This document shows, in pieces, positions 15,800 to 24,648 of a stretch of 53,806 nucleotides of DNA; position 1 is the stretch's first letter; each line of letters starts with the position of its first letter. The notes under the pieces were generated by a model. That model did no database searches, had not been told where the DNA came from, and was given only the letters and a program-made list of their open reading frames with translations. Origin of the DNA: Accumulibacter sp. (GTDB taxonomy: Bacteria; Pseudomonadota; Gammaproteobacteria; Burkholderiales; Rhodocyclaceae). The stretch covers positions 1 to 53,806 of the forward strand of contig NZ_JAPUVI010000048.1 in assembly GCF_029255285.1 (NCBI RefSeq), given 5' to 3'. Made by a program: the position numbers and the translations under genes.

Positions 15800-17338
15800 A
15801 TGAACCTGCTCAAGACACTCGCCACCGTCAGCAGCATGACCCTGCTGTCGCGCATTCTGGGCTTCGTGCGCGATTTCGTGATTGCGCGCACTTTCGGTGC
15901 CGGAATGTTGACCGACGCCTTCTTTGTCGCTTTCAAACTGCCCAACCTGCTGCGCCGCCTGTTTGCCGAGGGCGCGTTCTCGCAGGCTTTCGTGCCGGTG
16001 CTTGGCGAATACCGGAACCGTCGGGGAGCCGAGGCCACCCGACAACTCGTCGACCGGGTGGCCAGTCTGCTCTTTCTCGTCGTTCTGGCGGTCACCCTGC
16101 TCGGCATGGCCGGCGCTCCGCTGCTGGTCCACATCTCGGCGCCGGGCTTCGTAGACGACGCCGCGAAGTTCGCGCTTACCGTCGAGCTGACGCGCATCAC
16201 CTTTCCCTACATTCTTTTCATGTCACTCGTCGCGCTGGCCGGCGGCATCCTCAATACCTGGAGCCGGTTCGCCGTCCCGGCCTTCACGCCGGTGCTGCTC
16301 AACGTCGCGTTCATCGTCATGGCGCTCTATGCGGCGCCGCTTTTCGAGCCGCCGATCATGGCCCTGGCCTGGGCGGTCTTCCTTGGCGGTGCGCTGCAGC
16401 TCGCCTTCCAACTTCCCAGCCTGAAGCGCCTGGGCATGCTGCCGCGCTTCTCGCTCGACCTGCAAGACGAAGGCGTGCGGCGCATCTTCCGGCTGATGGC
16501 GCCAGCCTTGCTCGGCGTTTCGGTGGCGCAGGTGAGCCTGTTGCTGAACACCATTTTCGCGTCCTTCCTGAGTACCGGCAGTGTCTCGTGGCTGTACTAC
16601 GCGGATCGTCTGATGGAGTTCCCGGCCGGCCTGCTGGGCGCTGCCCTGGGTACCATCCTGCTGCCCTCGCTCAGCCGCTGCCACGCGGCGGAACGCCACG
16701 ACGAGTACTCGAAGCTGCTCGACTGGGGTTTGCGGCTGACTTTCCTGCTCGCTGCTCCGGCGGCTTTGGCCCTGGCGCTCCTCGCCGTGCCGCTGATCGC
16801 CACCTTGTTTTACCACGGCGAGTTCACGGCGACGGACGTTTTCCGGACGCGCGACGCGCTGGTCGCCTACAGTCTCGGCCTGCTCGGCCTGATCCTGGTC
16901 AAAGTGCTGGCGCCCGGCTTCTATGCTCGCCAGAACGTCCGGACGCCGGTCAGGATCGCCCTGCTGACGCTCTGCGTGACGCAGCTGCTCAACCTGATCC
17001 TCATCCGCTGGCTGGAACATGCCGGCCTGGCGCTGGCCATCGGCCTGGCTTCCATCCTGAACGCCAGTCTGCTCTACAGCGGCCTGCGCCGGCGCGCGAT
17101 CTATCTGCCGCAGCCCGGCTGGCTACTCTTCTATGGCCGGCTCGCTTGTGCCCTGCTGAGCATGGGCGTGGCACTCTGGGCGGTGGCCGGAGAGGCCGCC
17201 GACTGGTTGGGCTGGAGCCTGGGGCAACGACTGTGGCGCCTTTCTCTGGTCGTCGCCTTTGGCGCCAGCGTCTATTTCGCTACACTATGGGTCGCAGGTT
17301 TTCGCCTGCGCGACTTCAAACGTAGCGCGGCCGAGTAA
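15800..17338 (+). CDS. murJ: Lipid II flippase MurJ
   Basis: Polytopic membrane protein of 512 residues of the MurJ/MviN family, which flips the peptidoglycan precursor lipid II to the periplasm. The start MNLLKTLATVSSMTLLSRILGFVRD and the following GAGMLTDAFFVAFKLPNLLRRLFAEGAFSQAFVPV are diagnostic. The conserved Arg of the central cavity lies in this N-terminal part. About 14 membrane segments are expected and visible as hydrophobic blocks. It is an essential gene, unrelated to the divergent APE operon. Confidence 0.97.
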   Translation: MNLLKTLATVSSMTLLSRILGFVRDFVIARTFGAGMLTDAFFVAFKLPNLLRRLFAEGAFSQAFVPVLGEYRNRRGAEATRQLVDRVASLLFLVVLAVTLLGMAGAPLLVHISAPGFVDDAAKFALTVELTRITFPYILFMSLVALAGGILNTWSRFAVPAFTPVLLNVAFIVMALYAAPLFEPPIMALAWAVFLGGALQLAFQLPSLKRLGMLPRFSLDLQDEGVRRIFRLMAPALLGVSVAQVSLLLNTIFASFLSTGSVSWLYYADRLMEFPAGLLGAALGTILLPSLSRCHAAERHDEYSKLLDWGLRLTFLLAAPAALALALLAVPLIATLFYHGEFTATDVFRTRDALVAYSLGLLGLILVKVLAPGFYARQNVRTPVRIALLTLCVTQLLNLILIRWLEHAGLALAIGLASILNASLLYSGLRRRAIYLPQPGWLLFYGRLACALLSMGVALWAVAGEAADWLGWSLGQRLWRLSLVVAFGASVYFATLWVAGFRLRDFKRSAAE

Positions 17339-17358
17339 TCAACCAGGGGGAATCAACC

Positions 17359-17988
17359 ATGAACTTGACCAGCAACAGCTTCCGTGAAGGACAAGCCATT
17401 CCGGGCGACTTCGCTTTCTGCATCGTCGACCCCGAGCACCACGTCTGTCTCGGCAGGAACCTCAACCCGCATCTGGCGTGGAGTGCCGTCCCTGAGGGAA
17501 CGCGCTCCTTTGCCCTGATCTGCCACGATCCGGATGTGCCGAGCCGGGGCGACGACGTCAACCAGGAGGATCGGACGGTGCCGGCGGCGCTGCCGCGCGT
17601 CGATTTCTTCCACTGGGTGCTGATCGATTTGCCGGCCTCTCTGCGCGAGGTGAGGGAGGGCGAATTCTCCGACGATGTCACGCCGCGCGGCAAACCGGGG
17701 CCGCATGCCGCCCACGAAGCGCGCCAGGGAATCAACGATTACACCGGCTGGTTTGCCGGCGACAACGACATGCGTGGCGACTACTACGGCTACGATGGGC
17801 CCTGCCCGCCTTGGAATGACGAGATCGTCCATCACTACGTCTTTACCGTTTTCGCGCTCGACCTTCCCCGGCTGAACGTCGAAGGCAAACTGACCGGTCA
17901 GCAGGTGCGCGCCGCCATGGCCGGCCACATCCTGGCGCAGGCCAGCCTGACCGGCACCTACACCCTCAATCCGTCACTGCGGCCGTAG
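17359..17988 (+). CDS. PEBP / YbhB-YbcL family protein
   Basis: Protein of 209 residues of the phosphatidylethanolamine-binding (Raf kinase inhibitor-like) family. LICHDPDVPSRGDDV holds the ligand-pocket DPD motif, and VDFFHWVLIDLP and PPWNDEIVHHYVFTVFALD hold the conserved His residues. It is longer than E. coli YbhB by an insertion around residues 95-140. A strong ribosome site AGGGGGAA precedes the ATG, 20 bp after murJ. Cytoplasmic; physiological ligand unknown. Confidence 0.88.
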   Translation: MNLTSNSFREGQAIPGDFAFCIVDPEHHVCLGRNLNPHLAWSAVPEGTRSFALICHDPDVPSRGDDVNQEDRTVPAALPRVDFFHWVLIDLPASLREVREGEFSDDVTPRGKPGPHAAHEARQGINDYTGWFAGDNDMRGDYYGYDGPCPPWNDEIVHHYVFTVFALDLPRLNVEGKLTGQQVRAAMAGHILAQASLTGTYTLNPSLRP

Positions 17989-18046
17989 CGCCGGCGCGGC
18001 ACCGACCGGCTCCGGGCACCGCCTGCAGCAATGCTTGCCGGCCGTT

Positions 18047-19477
18047 TCAGGTGGCCGGCAGGTGCGCGTCCAGCCAGCGATGGAGAACCGACGTCGCCGG
18101 CCAGTTGCGCAGCAAGCGGGCGCGGTCGCGCCGCCAGGCACGTGCGTGCGCGGCGGCCGACCGATGCTGGACGACGGCATCGAGGTCGATCAACACGACC
18201 CGGTCCGTTTCCCATAGCAGATTCGTCGCCTTGAGATCGCCGTGACTGATGCGCCGTCGATGTAGCGACTCGAACAGGGCGATCATCGCTGCCGCCTCGG
18301 CTGGCGGCGGAACCTCATCGGGCGACAGATGATGCAACAGGTTCGGGCCGGCGCAGAATTCGCTGATCAGCCAGGCGCGTCGCCTCAGCGGTCCGACGCG
18401 TTCCTCGATCAGCGCCAGCGGCGCCGGTGTCGCGATACCGAGAAAACGCAGGCGATGCGCTTCGCGCCACGAATGCCAGGCCCGGCTCGGCCGCCACAGG
18501 CGACCGAAGGCGTGGCTCAGGCTCTTCAGGTTGTAGCGCTTGATCAACAAGGCCCGGCCGTCGACCACCAGCCTGGCGACCGTCGTCGTGCCGCCGTCCT
18601 TGAACACGGTACCCGCCTCGAGCGCCTGATCGGGAGACGCCAGCCAGGGGGCCAGCGTGGCGGTCTCATCGCGTCGCACGGCGCAAAAGCGGGTGGCATC
18701 GTGTTCGACGGCGAACAGCGTGCATTCGCGAACGGTCTTGGCCAGGAAGTCGTCGAGCCGCCAGGCGCGGATACGCTCGATCGCCGCCTGCAGGGCCGGC
18801 AGAGCGGGCGGCGCGGTGCGCGCCGCGGCGCCATAGATGGGCAGCAGTTCGCCCAGCCGGCGATCCCATTCGTCGGGCAACTGGGCGAGCAGGATCGCCA
18901 GGTTGGCGCAGGCGTCGGCAGGCGGCAGCGAGTGGCCGGGGCAGACCGGACGCACGGCGCCGCCGTCAACGACCAGCAGCCGTCCATCGTGGCGCAGGAA
19001 GTTGCCCAGATGCAGGTCGTCCTGCACCAGCCCGGCGGCATGCAGACGACCGACGACGGTCAGGGCTGGGGCCAGCAGCGTCATGCCGGCCGCGAAAGCT
19101 GCCGGCGGCAGGTATGCCATCGTTTCGGCGAGGCTTTCCGCCGGTGCGAGAAAATCGGTCACCAGGGCGAAGCCGCCGTCAGCCATCGCCGTCGCGGCGA
19201 CCAGCGGCGGGGTGGCGATGCCGGCCGCGGAGAGCGCCGCGAGTCCTGCCCGTTCCTTTCGCCAGTGTCCTTCGCCGCGGCGCCCGATGAAGAGTTTGGC
19301 CAGCACCCGGCGGCCGTCCAGATCCGCTTCGCCGACCAGCCGTTTGCCAGGCAGAACGCGCAGCAGACGAAGCATGGTCAGCCGGTTTCCGTCGGCCAGG
19401 GCGACCCGGAAGGGCAGCGCCGGCTGGCGGCCGGCGGCGCGCAGCGCACGGCGCGTGGTCGGTTGCGGCGCAATCAT
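18047..19477 (-). CDS. Tandem LPS kinase-like protein (InaA/WaaP superfamily)
   Basis: Protein of 476 residues with two consecutive protein-kinase-like folds. The first (about 1-225) has VQDDLHLGNFLRHDGRLLVVDGG as its catalytic loop and metal site. The second (about 245-476) has ISHGDLKATNLLW and VVLIDLDAV. The second matches the InaA/Kdo-kinase type that phosphorylates LPS core sugars. Single-domain kinases of this family are about 230-280 residues, so this looks like a fusion or duplication. The ATG overlaps the stop of a 26-codon reading frame that itself overlaps waaP. Confidence 0.85.
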   Translation of the reverse strand: MIAPQPTTRRALRAAGRQPALPFRVALADGNRLTMLRLLRVLPGKRLVGEADLDGRRVLAKLFIGRRGEGHWRKERAGLAALSAAGIATPPLVAATAMADGGFALVTDFLAPAESLAETMAYLPPAAFAAGMTLLAPALTVVGRLHAAGLVQDDLHLGNFLRHDGRLLVVDGGAVRPVCPGHSLPPADACANLAILLAQLPDEWDRRLGELLPIYGAAARTAPPALPALQAAIERIRAWRLDDFLAKTVRECTLFAVEHDATRFCAVRRDETATLAPWLASPDQALEAGTVFKDGGTTTVARLVVDGRALLIKRYNLKSLSHAFGRLWRPSRAWHSWREAHRLRFLGIATPAPLALIEERVGPLRRRAWLISEFCAGPNLLHHLSPDEVPPPAEAAAMIALFESLHRRRISHGDLKATNLLWETDRVVLIDLDAVVQHRSAAAHARAWRRDRARLLRNWPATSVLHRWLDAHLPAT

Positions 19478-19554
19478 CGTTCGTCGCCTGGCGCCGACGA
19501 TCGCCGGGCCGCTTCGGCAGTCGCCAGCGGCTGGTCGATCTGCCCGGACTTCAT
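19474..19554 (-). CDS. 26-codon coupling ORF between waaP and the tandem kinase
   Basis: A reading frame starting MKSGQIDQPL fills the whole gap between two genes. Its ATG overlaps the waaP stop as ATGA (19551-19554) and its stop overlaps the ATG of the next gene as ATGA (19474-19477). Such exact linkage suggests re-initiating ribosomes cross it, either as a translated spacer or as a real micropeptide. No homology is recognised. It could also be the remnant of a longer gene. Confidence 0.4.
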   Translation of the reverse strand: MKSGQIDQPLATAEAARRSSAPGDER

Positions 19555-20375
19555 GTCATCGTCCCGGCGGCGACCTTGCGTACGAAGCGCGCCTGCAGGC
19601 GCCGCGCTTCGCGTTCCAGCCTGGCGAGCAGGGCCGCCTCGTCGCGCAGGACGAGGCGTAGCGGACGAGCGAAATAGACGCTCAGGAAACGCAGCAGGTC
19701 GCGCTGCCGCAGGCCGATGTCGAGCGCCGAGAAGTACAGCGCGGCCAGATCCTTGTCGCGCCAGCGTTGCGGTGTCGCCGCTCTGACCTGCGCCCGATGA
19801 AGATCGATGAGCGACAGTCGGATACGCTCGGCGCTTGGCGGCGGAGCGAGGTGCAGCAGGAAATGGCAGAGGTAGAGGTCGCGGTGGTTGACGCCGGCAG
19901 CGTGCATCCTGCGCACCATTTCGGCAACGCGGACGATCAGCGCACGCTTCAAGCGAACCGCGGGCGGGCGCGTCGGCCAGGCGCCACAATAGTCTTCCAG
20001 GCTGATCGTCGGGGCCAGTTCCTCGGTCACGATGAACGAGCGCTGGCGCGCCGGATTGCCGCCGCGCCGGCCGAAAGCGGCGGCTCGCAGGCTGTCCACG
20101 CCGGCTTCGTCGAGCCGCCGGATGGCGCGCCATTCGTCCTGGGCGCCGAGCACCGGCCAGCGCAGCGCGAGGAGATTCTTGGCGATCTCGAGCCAGCCGA
20201 CACCACGGTGGATCTTGACGAAATAGCCGCGTCCGGCGACTTCGCTGCGCAGCGTCCGGCGGCGTTCGAGCGCGCGGAAAACCTCGCCCTCGAGCGCTTC
20301 GACGGCGACGAAGGGATCCTGTCCCGCCCACTCGCGAGCGAAGGTCGGGTCGAGAAACAGTGTCGTCCGGCTCAT
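19551..20375 (-). CDS. waaP: LPS core heptose(I) kinase WaaP/RfaP
   Basis: Kinase-fold protein of 274 residues predicted to phosphorylate the first heptose of the LPS inner core in the cytoplasm. The N-terminal part has YFVKIHRGVGWLEIAKNLLALRWPVLGAQDEWRAI, the RfaP nucleotide-binding region. The catalytic loop is GVNHRDLYLCHFLLH and the metal-binding Asp is in LSLIDLHRAQ. It overlaps the waaG stop by 4 bp. Core phosphates crosslinked by divalent cations stabilise the outer membrane. Confidence 0.95.
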   Translation of the reverse strand: MSRTTLFLDPTFAREWAGQDPFVAVEALEGEVFRALERRRTLRSEVAGRGYFVKIHRGVGWLEIAKNLLALRWPVLGAQDEWRAIRRLDEAGVDSLRAAAFGRRGGNPARQRSFIVTEELAPTISLEDYCGAWPTRPPAVRLKRALIVRVAEMVRRMHAAGVNHRDLYLCHFLLHLAPPPSAERIRLSLIDLHRAQVRAATPQRWRDKDLAALYFSALDIGLRQRDLLRFLSVYFARPLRLVLRDEAALLARLEREARRLQARFVRKVAAGTMT

Positions 20376-21502
20376 CGGAGATCTTCCAGGATCACGTCGG
20401 CGGCGCGCTCGGCATTGCTGTAGATGTCCGCCTGCTCGGCAAAGGCTAGGGCCTTGGCGCGCCAGTCGGCGCGGGCTTGGTCGTCGTCCAGCATCTGCGC
20501 CAGTATCCGGTCGAGGCTCGACTGCACGAAAGGTTCGGGGACGACCGTGCCGGCGTCGGCTTCGGCAACGTAATGCGCGTAACCGCAGACCGCGGTGGTC
20601 AGTACCGGCAGGCCGGCGACCAGCGCCTCGAGGAGAACCGTGCCGGTATTCTCGTTGTATGCCGGATGCAGCAGCAGGTCGGCGCCGAGCAGGAAACGCA
20701 GGATGTCGCCACGGCCGCGCAGAATGTCGACGCGCGCCGCGAGGCCGAGCGCCCGCGCCTGGCCGCGGAACATCTTCGGGTTGTCGTCGCCGATGGCGAT
20801 CAGGCGGCTGCGTCGGCGCAGTGCCGGCGGCAGGGCGGCGATGGCTTTCAGGCTGCGGTCCAGGCCCTTGGTCTTGAAGCCCGAGCCGATCTGAAGCAAC
20901 AGCAGGTCGTCGTCGGCCAGCGCAAACTCGCGACGAAAGTCGGCGCGGATCGCCGGCGCGTCGGCCGGCGCACGGCGGTCGGAGGCGATTCCCGGCGGCA
21001 GCAGGTGAAGGCGTTCGGCGGGTGTCGCGTAGTACTTCTCGAACAAGGGCGCTTGGCGGGGCGAGATGAGCAGAATTTCGGTACGGCTCGACGGCCCGAA
21101 GACGGCACGCTCGTAAGCCGCGAAGTGACGGTAACGCCCGGAGAGCCGATAAAGCGGATGACGCAGGGTACGCGCCTTGTCTTCGAAACATGGATCGGCC
21201 GCGAAGTAGACATCGAGACCGGGCATCTTGTTGAAACCGACCACCCGCTCGGCCGGACGGGTGAGCAGATCCGTGCTCACCCAGGCAGTGAAGCGCGCGT
21301 AGCGGCGTGCGTTGGTGAGCGCGCTGACCGGCACCAGAACGACTTCGAAGCCGGCCGGGACGTCGCCCCGCCATTCGAGCGTATAGACCCGAACGGCGTG
21401 GCCGCGTGCCTGGCAGGCCAGCGCGATGCGCAGGAAGTCGCGCTGCAGGCCGCCGAAGGGGAAGTACTTGTAGAGGCAGAAAGCGATCTGCATCGGCTTC
21501 AT
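20372..21502 (-). CDS. waaG: LPS core glucosyltransferase WaaG (GT4)
   Basis: Family-4 glycosyltransferase of about 376 residues; the start region IAFCLYKYFPFGGLQRDFLRIA is the WaaG hallmark, holding the GGLQRD acceptor loop. The donor site contains LHPAYNENTGTVLLEALVAGLPVL (ENTG and E of the EX7E motif). It adds the first outer-core hexose to heptose II. Two in-frame ATGs, 21502 and 21493, are possible; the second gives the usual N-terminus. Confidence 0.95.
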   Translation of the reverse strand: MKPMQIAFCLYKYFPFGGLQRDFLRIALACQARGHAVRVYTLEWRGDVPAGFEVVLVPVSALTNARRYARFTAWVSTDLLTRPAERVVGFNKMPGLDVYFAADPCFEDKARTLRHPLYRLSGRYRHFAAYERAVFGPSSRTEILLISPRQAPLFEKYYATPAERLHLLPPGIASDRRAPADAPAIRADFRREFALADDDLLLLQIGSGFKTKGLDRSLKAIAALPPALRRRSRLIAIGDDNPKMFRGQARALGLAARVDILRGRGDILRFLLGADLLLHPAYNENTGTVLLEALVAGLPVLTTAVCGYAHYVAEADAGTVVPEPFVQSSLDRILAQMLDDDQARADWRAKALAFAEQADIYSNAERAADVILEDLR

Positions 21503-21545
21503 TCCGTTGCCTCGGCGTCCGATGTCCGGTGCGTGCGGCAGGCTC

Positions 21546-22412
21546 TCACACCGATTCGGCCGATACGTCGGGTGGCGGCTCGCTGCCGCGGCGTCGCTTG
21601 TAGCGATTGTAGCCCCACAGATACTGCGCCGGACACTGGCGAATCAGATGCTCGATCTCGTGGTTGATCTGTTGCGCCCGTTCCTCGATCGTTCCCCGGA
21701 TCGGTCGCGTCGGTTCCTGCAGGTGAAAATGGTAGCCCGCGCCGTGCGGCAGGCGTTCGGCCCAGACCATGATGACACTGGCGCCAGTGTCGATGAGGCG
21801 CGCCGCCAGCGTCATGGTATACGCCGGTTGCCCGAAGAAATCGAGCCAGCGACCGTCGCCGCCGCGCGGCGCCTGGTCGGGCAGCATGCCCACCGCCTCG
21901 CCGCGCTTGAGCGCCTTGAGCAGGCTGCGGACGCCCGATACGTCGGCCGCCGCGAGAAGGAGTTGTGGCCGCGCCCGGCCGACCTCGATCAGTGTCTGCA
22001 ACCAGGCGCGCTTCGGCGGCCGATAAAGGCAGGTGATCGGCGCCCGGGTCGACAGGTATTGGGCGGTAATCTCGAAGCAGCCGAGATGCGGCGTCAGATA
22101 GATAATTCCCCGGCCGCGGCGGGTTGCCGCCTCGGCCAGTTCCCAGCCCGACACCTGGACGACGCGCGCCGCGGTCTCGGCCAGCGGCCGCAGCCAGAGG
22201 CGCGGCAGTTCGAGCATGCACTTGCCGGCTTCGCCGATCACGGCACGACGCAGGCCGGTTGCGCCCGCTTCGCCAAGTGCCAGAATCATGTTCTGCCGCA
22301 TGTGCCGGCGATAGGTCGGTGACAGCAGCCACGTCAGCCAACCGAGCAGCACGCCGAGCGCGTGCAGCCAGGCAAGCGGCAGGCGGCCGAGAAGGCGGGC
22401 GAGGGCAATCAC
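21546..22412 (-). CDS. Lipid A late acyltransferase (LpxL/HtrB family)
   Basis: Protein of 288 residues: an N-terminal membrane segment (LAWLHALGVLLGWLTWLL), then the catalytic motif IYLTPHLGCFEITAQY with the His-x4-Glu pair, and the DQAPRGGDGRWLDFFGQPAYTM acceptor stretch. It adds a secondary acyl chain to lipid A in the inner membrane. The start codon is GTG. WaaG, WaaP and the kinase follow downstream, so lipid A and core genes are grouped. LpxL versus LpxM specificity cannot be told. Confidence 0.9.
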   Translation of the reverse strand: MIALARLLGRLPLAWLHALGVLLGWLTWLLSPTYRRHMRQNMILALGEAGATGLRRAVIGEAGKCMLELPRLWLRPLAETAARVVQVSGWELAEAATRRGRGIIYLTPHLGCFEITAQYLSTRAPITCLYRPPKRAWLQTLIEVGRARPQLLLAAADVSGVRSLLKALKRGEAVGMLPDQAPRGGDGRWLDFFGQPAYTMTLAARLIDTGASVIMVWAERLPHGAGYHFHLQEPTRPIRGTIEERAQQINHEIEHLIRQCPAQYLWGYNRYKRRRGSEPPPDVSAESV

Positions 22413-22446
22413 GAGGCAAGCACGCAGCGATCCGCGTAGACGAGGT

Positions 22447-22476
22447 TTGACCAGCGAACGGAAGAAAAACTATAAT
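22447..22476 (+). promoter_or_regulatory. Strong promoter of metK
   Basis: TTGACC (22447-22452) and a perfect TATAAT (22471-22476) with an 18-bp spacer. The predicted start is near 22483, leaving a leader of about 138 nt before the metK GTG. Confidence 0.85.
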
Positions 22477-22481
22477 TATCG

Positions 22482-22620
22482 CTCCGCCGAGTTAATCAGG
22501 ACAACTTGCAGGGCGGAGGGCGTCGCGACAGCGGCGATAAAATACTGCTAAAGCGTCGTCTGCTCGAACCCCGGAGCCGGCAACGCCGACTCATCGGGGT
22601 TTTTTTGGAGCAGACGCAGC
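22482..22620 (+). promoter_or_regulatory. Structured metK leader (candidate riboswitch/attenuator)
   Basis: The leader begins with a stem CTCCGCC/GGCGGAG (22482-22488 and 22513-22519). A second, long hairpin has outer arms gtctgctc (22558-22565) and gagcagac (22608-22615), and an inner stem accccg/cggggt followed by seven T. The inner stem plus T-run looks like an intrinsic terminator, and the outer 3' arm contains the GGAG Shine-Dalgarno (22607-22610) of metK. Folding could therefore stop transcription or hide the start site. I do not recognise a known SAM or SAH riboswitch consensus. Confidence 0.6.
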
Positions 22621-23787
22621 GTGAGCAAAGAGTACCTTTTCACTTCGGAATCGGTTTCCGAAGGCCATCCGGACAAAGTCGCCGATCAGATTTCCGACGC
22701 CATCCTCGACGCCATCCTGGCCGACGATCCGCCGGCCAGAGTGGCCTGCGAAACCCTGGTGTCCACCGGCCTGGTCGTCATCTCCGGCGAGATCACCACC
22801 AAGGCGCACATCAACTATCGCGAAATCGCGCAGGAGGCCGTTCGCCGCATCGGCTACACCGATTCGGAGATCGGTTTCGACTACAAGAGCTGCGCCATCC
22901 TGACCGCCATCAACCGCCAGTCGCCGGATATCGCGCAGGGTGTCAACGAGGGCCAGGGCATCGACCTCGACCAGGGTGCCGGCGACCAGGGACTGATGTT
23001 CGGCTACGCCTGCAACGAAACGGCGTCGCTCATGCCCTTGCCCATCCACTACGCGCACCGCATCATGCAACGGCAGGCCGAAGTCCGCCGCGACGGCCGC
23101 TTGCCGTGGTTGCGTCCGGACGCCAAGAGCCAGTTGACCGTCCGCTACGCCGACGGCACGCCGGTGTCGATCGACACCATCGTCGTTTCGACGCAGCACG
23201 ATCCGGACGTCTCGCACGCGCAGATCTCGGAAGCGGTGATCGAGGAGATCATCAAGCCGGTGCTGCCGAAGGACCTGCTGACTGCCAGTACGCGCTACCT
23301 GGTCAACCCGACCGGGCGCTTCGTGGTCGGTGGCCCGCACGGCGACTGCGGTCTGACCGGCCGCAAGATCATCGTCGACACCTACGGCGGCGCCGCCCGG
23401 CATGGCGGCGGCGCGTTCTCGGGCAAGGATCCGTCGAAGGTCGACCGTTCGGCGGCCTACGCGGCGCGCTACGTCGCCAAGAACATCGTCGCCGCCGGCC
23501 TGGCCGAGCGTTGCGAGGTACAGGTCGCCTACGCCATCGGCGTTGCCCGGCCGGTGTCGCTGATGGTCAATACCTTCGGCACCGGCAAGGTCGCCGACGA
23601 ACTGATCGTCGATCTGGTCGGCAAGCACTTCGACCTGCGTCCCAAAGGGATCATCCAGTCGCTCAACCTGTTGCGCCCGATTTACCGGAAAACGGCGGCC
23701 TATGGCCACTTCGGCCGCGACGAGCCCGAATTCACGTGGGAAGCGACCGACAAGGCGAGCGCGCTGCGCGCCGCGGCGGGCCTCTAA
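22621..23787 (+). CDS. metK: S-adenosylmethionine synthase
   Basis: Methionine adenosyltransferase of 388 residues, making SAM from ATP and methionine as a cytoplasmic tetramer. Family motifs: [21 protein letters not shown] at the N-terminus, the methionine-loop [12 protein letters not shown] and the phosphate-binding [16 protein letters not shown]. The length is normal. The start is GTG, about 10 bp after a GGAG sequence. It is monocistronic in this window; ahcY, its frequent neighbour, is absent. Confidence 0.98.
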   Translation: MSKEYLFTSESVSEGHPDKVADQISDAILDAILADDPPARVACETLVSTGLVVISGEITTKAHINYREIAQEAVRRIGYTDSEIGFDYKSCAILTAINRQSPDIAQGVNEGQGIDLDQGAGDQGLMFGYACNETASLMPLPIHYAHRIMQRQAEVRRDGRLPWLRPDAKSQLTVRYADGTPVSIDTIVVSTQHDPDVSHAQISEAVIEEIIKPVLPKDLLTASTRYLVNPTGRFVVGGPHGDCGLTGRKIIVDTYGGAARHGGGAFSGKDPSKVDRSAAYAARYVAKNIVAAGLAERCEVQVAYAIGVARPVSLMVNTFGTGKVADELIVDLVGKHFDLRPKGIIQSLNLLRPIYRKTAAYGHFGRDEPEFTWEATDKASALRAAAGL

Positions 23788-23797
23788 GCAACTCGCG

Positions 23798-23836
23798 AGA
23801 CGGCTGACGGGGCCCTTGCTGGCCCCCGGCCGTCGG
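23798..23836 (+). terminator. Possible metK terminator hairpin
   Basis: A GC-rich stem (gacgg..ggggcc against ggcccc..ccgtc) lies about 10 bp after the metK stop. No T-run follows (gggttgtc), so it may be a Rho-assisted or mRNA-stabilising hairpin. The rest of the interval to 23991 shows no convincing gene. Confidence 0.4.
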
Positions 23837-23991
23837 GTTGTCATCGTTGCGAAGAATCGACGTGCCGCCGCCAGCGGTCGCCGCGCCGACCCGAGGTGCA
23901 ACCTGGTTGTGCCGGATGAATTTTCGGCGCGCGCCGGAGGTGTCGATCGCCTACTGCGGCGGCGCGACTTCGATGAGTTTTTCCCTGCCGG

Positions 23992-24645
23992 TCAGGATAT
24001 GCCTTTCTGATCTGCCACTTGCGCGAAATGCTGGAGCACGTGGTGAACGGAGGTGTACGGGTTGTACCCGTTGCGCTCTGCTCGATTCTCGACCCAGGCG
24101 GCGTTTTCGACGGCCTCTTTCAGCCGCGGCGTGAGTTGCTTGGCGATCGTCGCCTCCGCTTTTTCGTAGCCGGGCAGTTTCTTGCGTAGCCGCTCGATCA
24201 CATCGGCGCAATGGTTGAATGGAGCATCCGTTTTTTCGTAGTGTAGGAGCAGCCAGAACTCGAAACAGGGGATCGAAATCGCTTCCCGAATATCGAGTGG
24301 CTTGTTCTTGCGCCCGGCCAGCGTTGCCATCCGTTCCCGTGCACGGCCAAAGCTCTCGTGACCGTTACGGTCAAAGACGCAATAAATCCGATCATAGCCG
24401 CCGCGCTCCGTACACTTCGCTTCGGCGCACGCGACGACGCTGACGGGTGCGGCGCCTTTCGTGTTCTCGGCAAGAACGATTTCCGCCGTCGTCAGCCCGT
24501 ACTGAATACGCGCGGCCGCGAAATACTCCTGTTCGGTCTCGCCCTCGCACACGATGAGGGTGATGGACCGGGGCGGCTTCTGCCCCGCGGTACGACGGAA
24601 TGAACCGCTGTCCCGCGGCTTGGAGATCGGCATGCGACGCGCCAT
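23992..24645 (-). CDS. rloB: RloB-domain protein (AbiLii-like)
   Basis: Protein of 217 residues of the RloB family, with a Toprim-like core: ITLIVCEGETEQEYF near residue 30 supplies the Glu, and DRIYCVFDRNGHE gives the acidic pair. The second conserved block is SIPCFEFWLLLHYEKTDAPF. It is encoded 3 bp after the RloA-type ATPase and is its usual partner in AbiL-type abortive-infection systems, where it is the likely effector nuclease. Base composition is lower in GC than flanking genes, suggesting transfer. Confidence 0.88.
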   Translation of the reverse strand: MARRMPISKPRDSGSFRRTAGQKPPRSITLIVCEGETEQEYFAAARIQYGLTTAEIVLAENTKGAAPVSVVACAEAKCTERGGYDRIYCVFDRNGHESFGRARERMATLAGRKNKPLDIREAISIPCFEFWLLLHYEKTDAPFNHCADVIERLRKKLPGYEKAEATIAKQLTPRLKEAVENAAWVENRAERNGYNPYTSVHHVLQHFAQVADQKGIS

Positions 24646-24648
24646 ACG

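Noticed and set aside
22621-23901. Minus-strand and second plus-strand frames across metK
   Set aside because: metK is fully conserved in its own frame; the others are antisense or shifted shadows.
23838-24010. Possible small gene between metK and rloB
   Set aside because: Frames here have no ribosome site and unnatural composition; no family is recognised.
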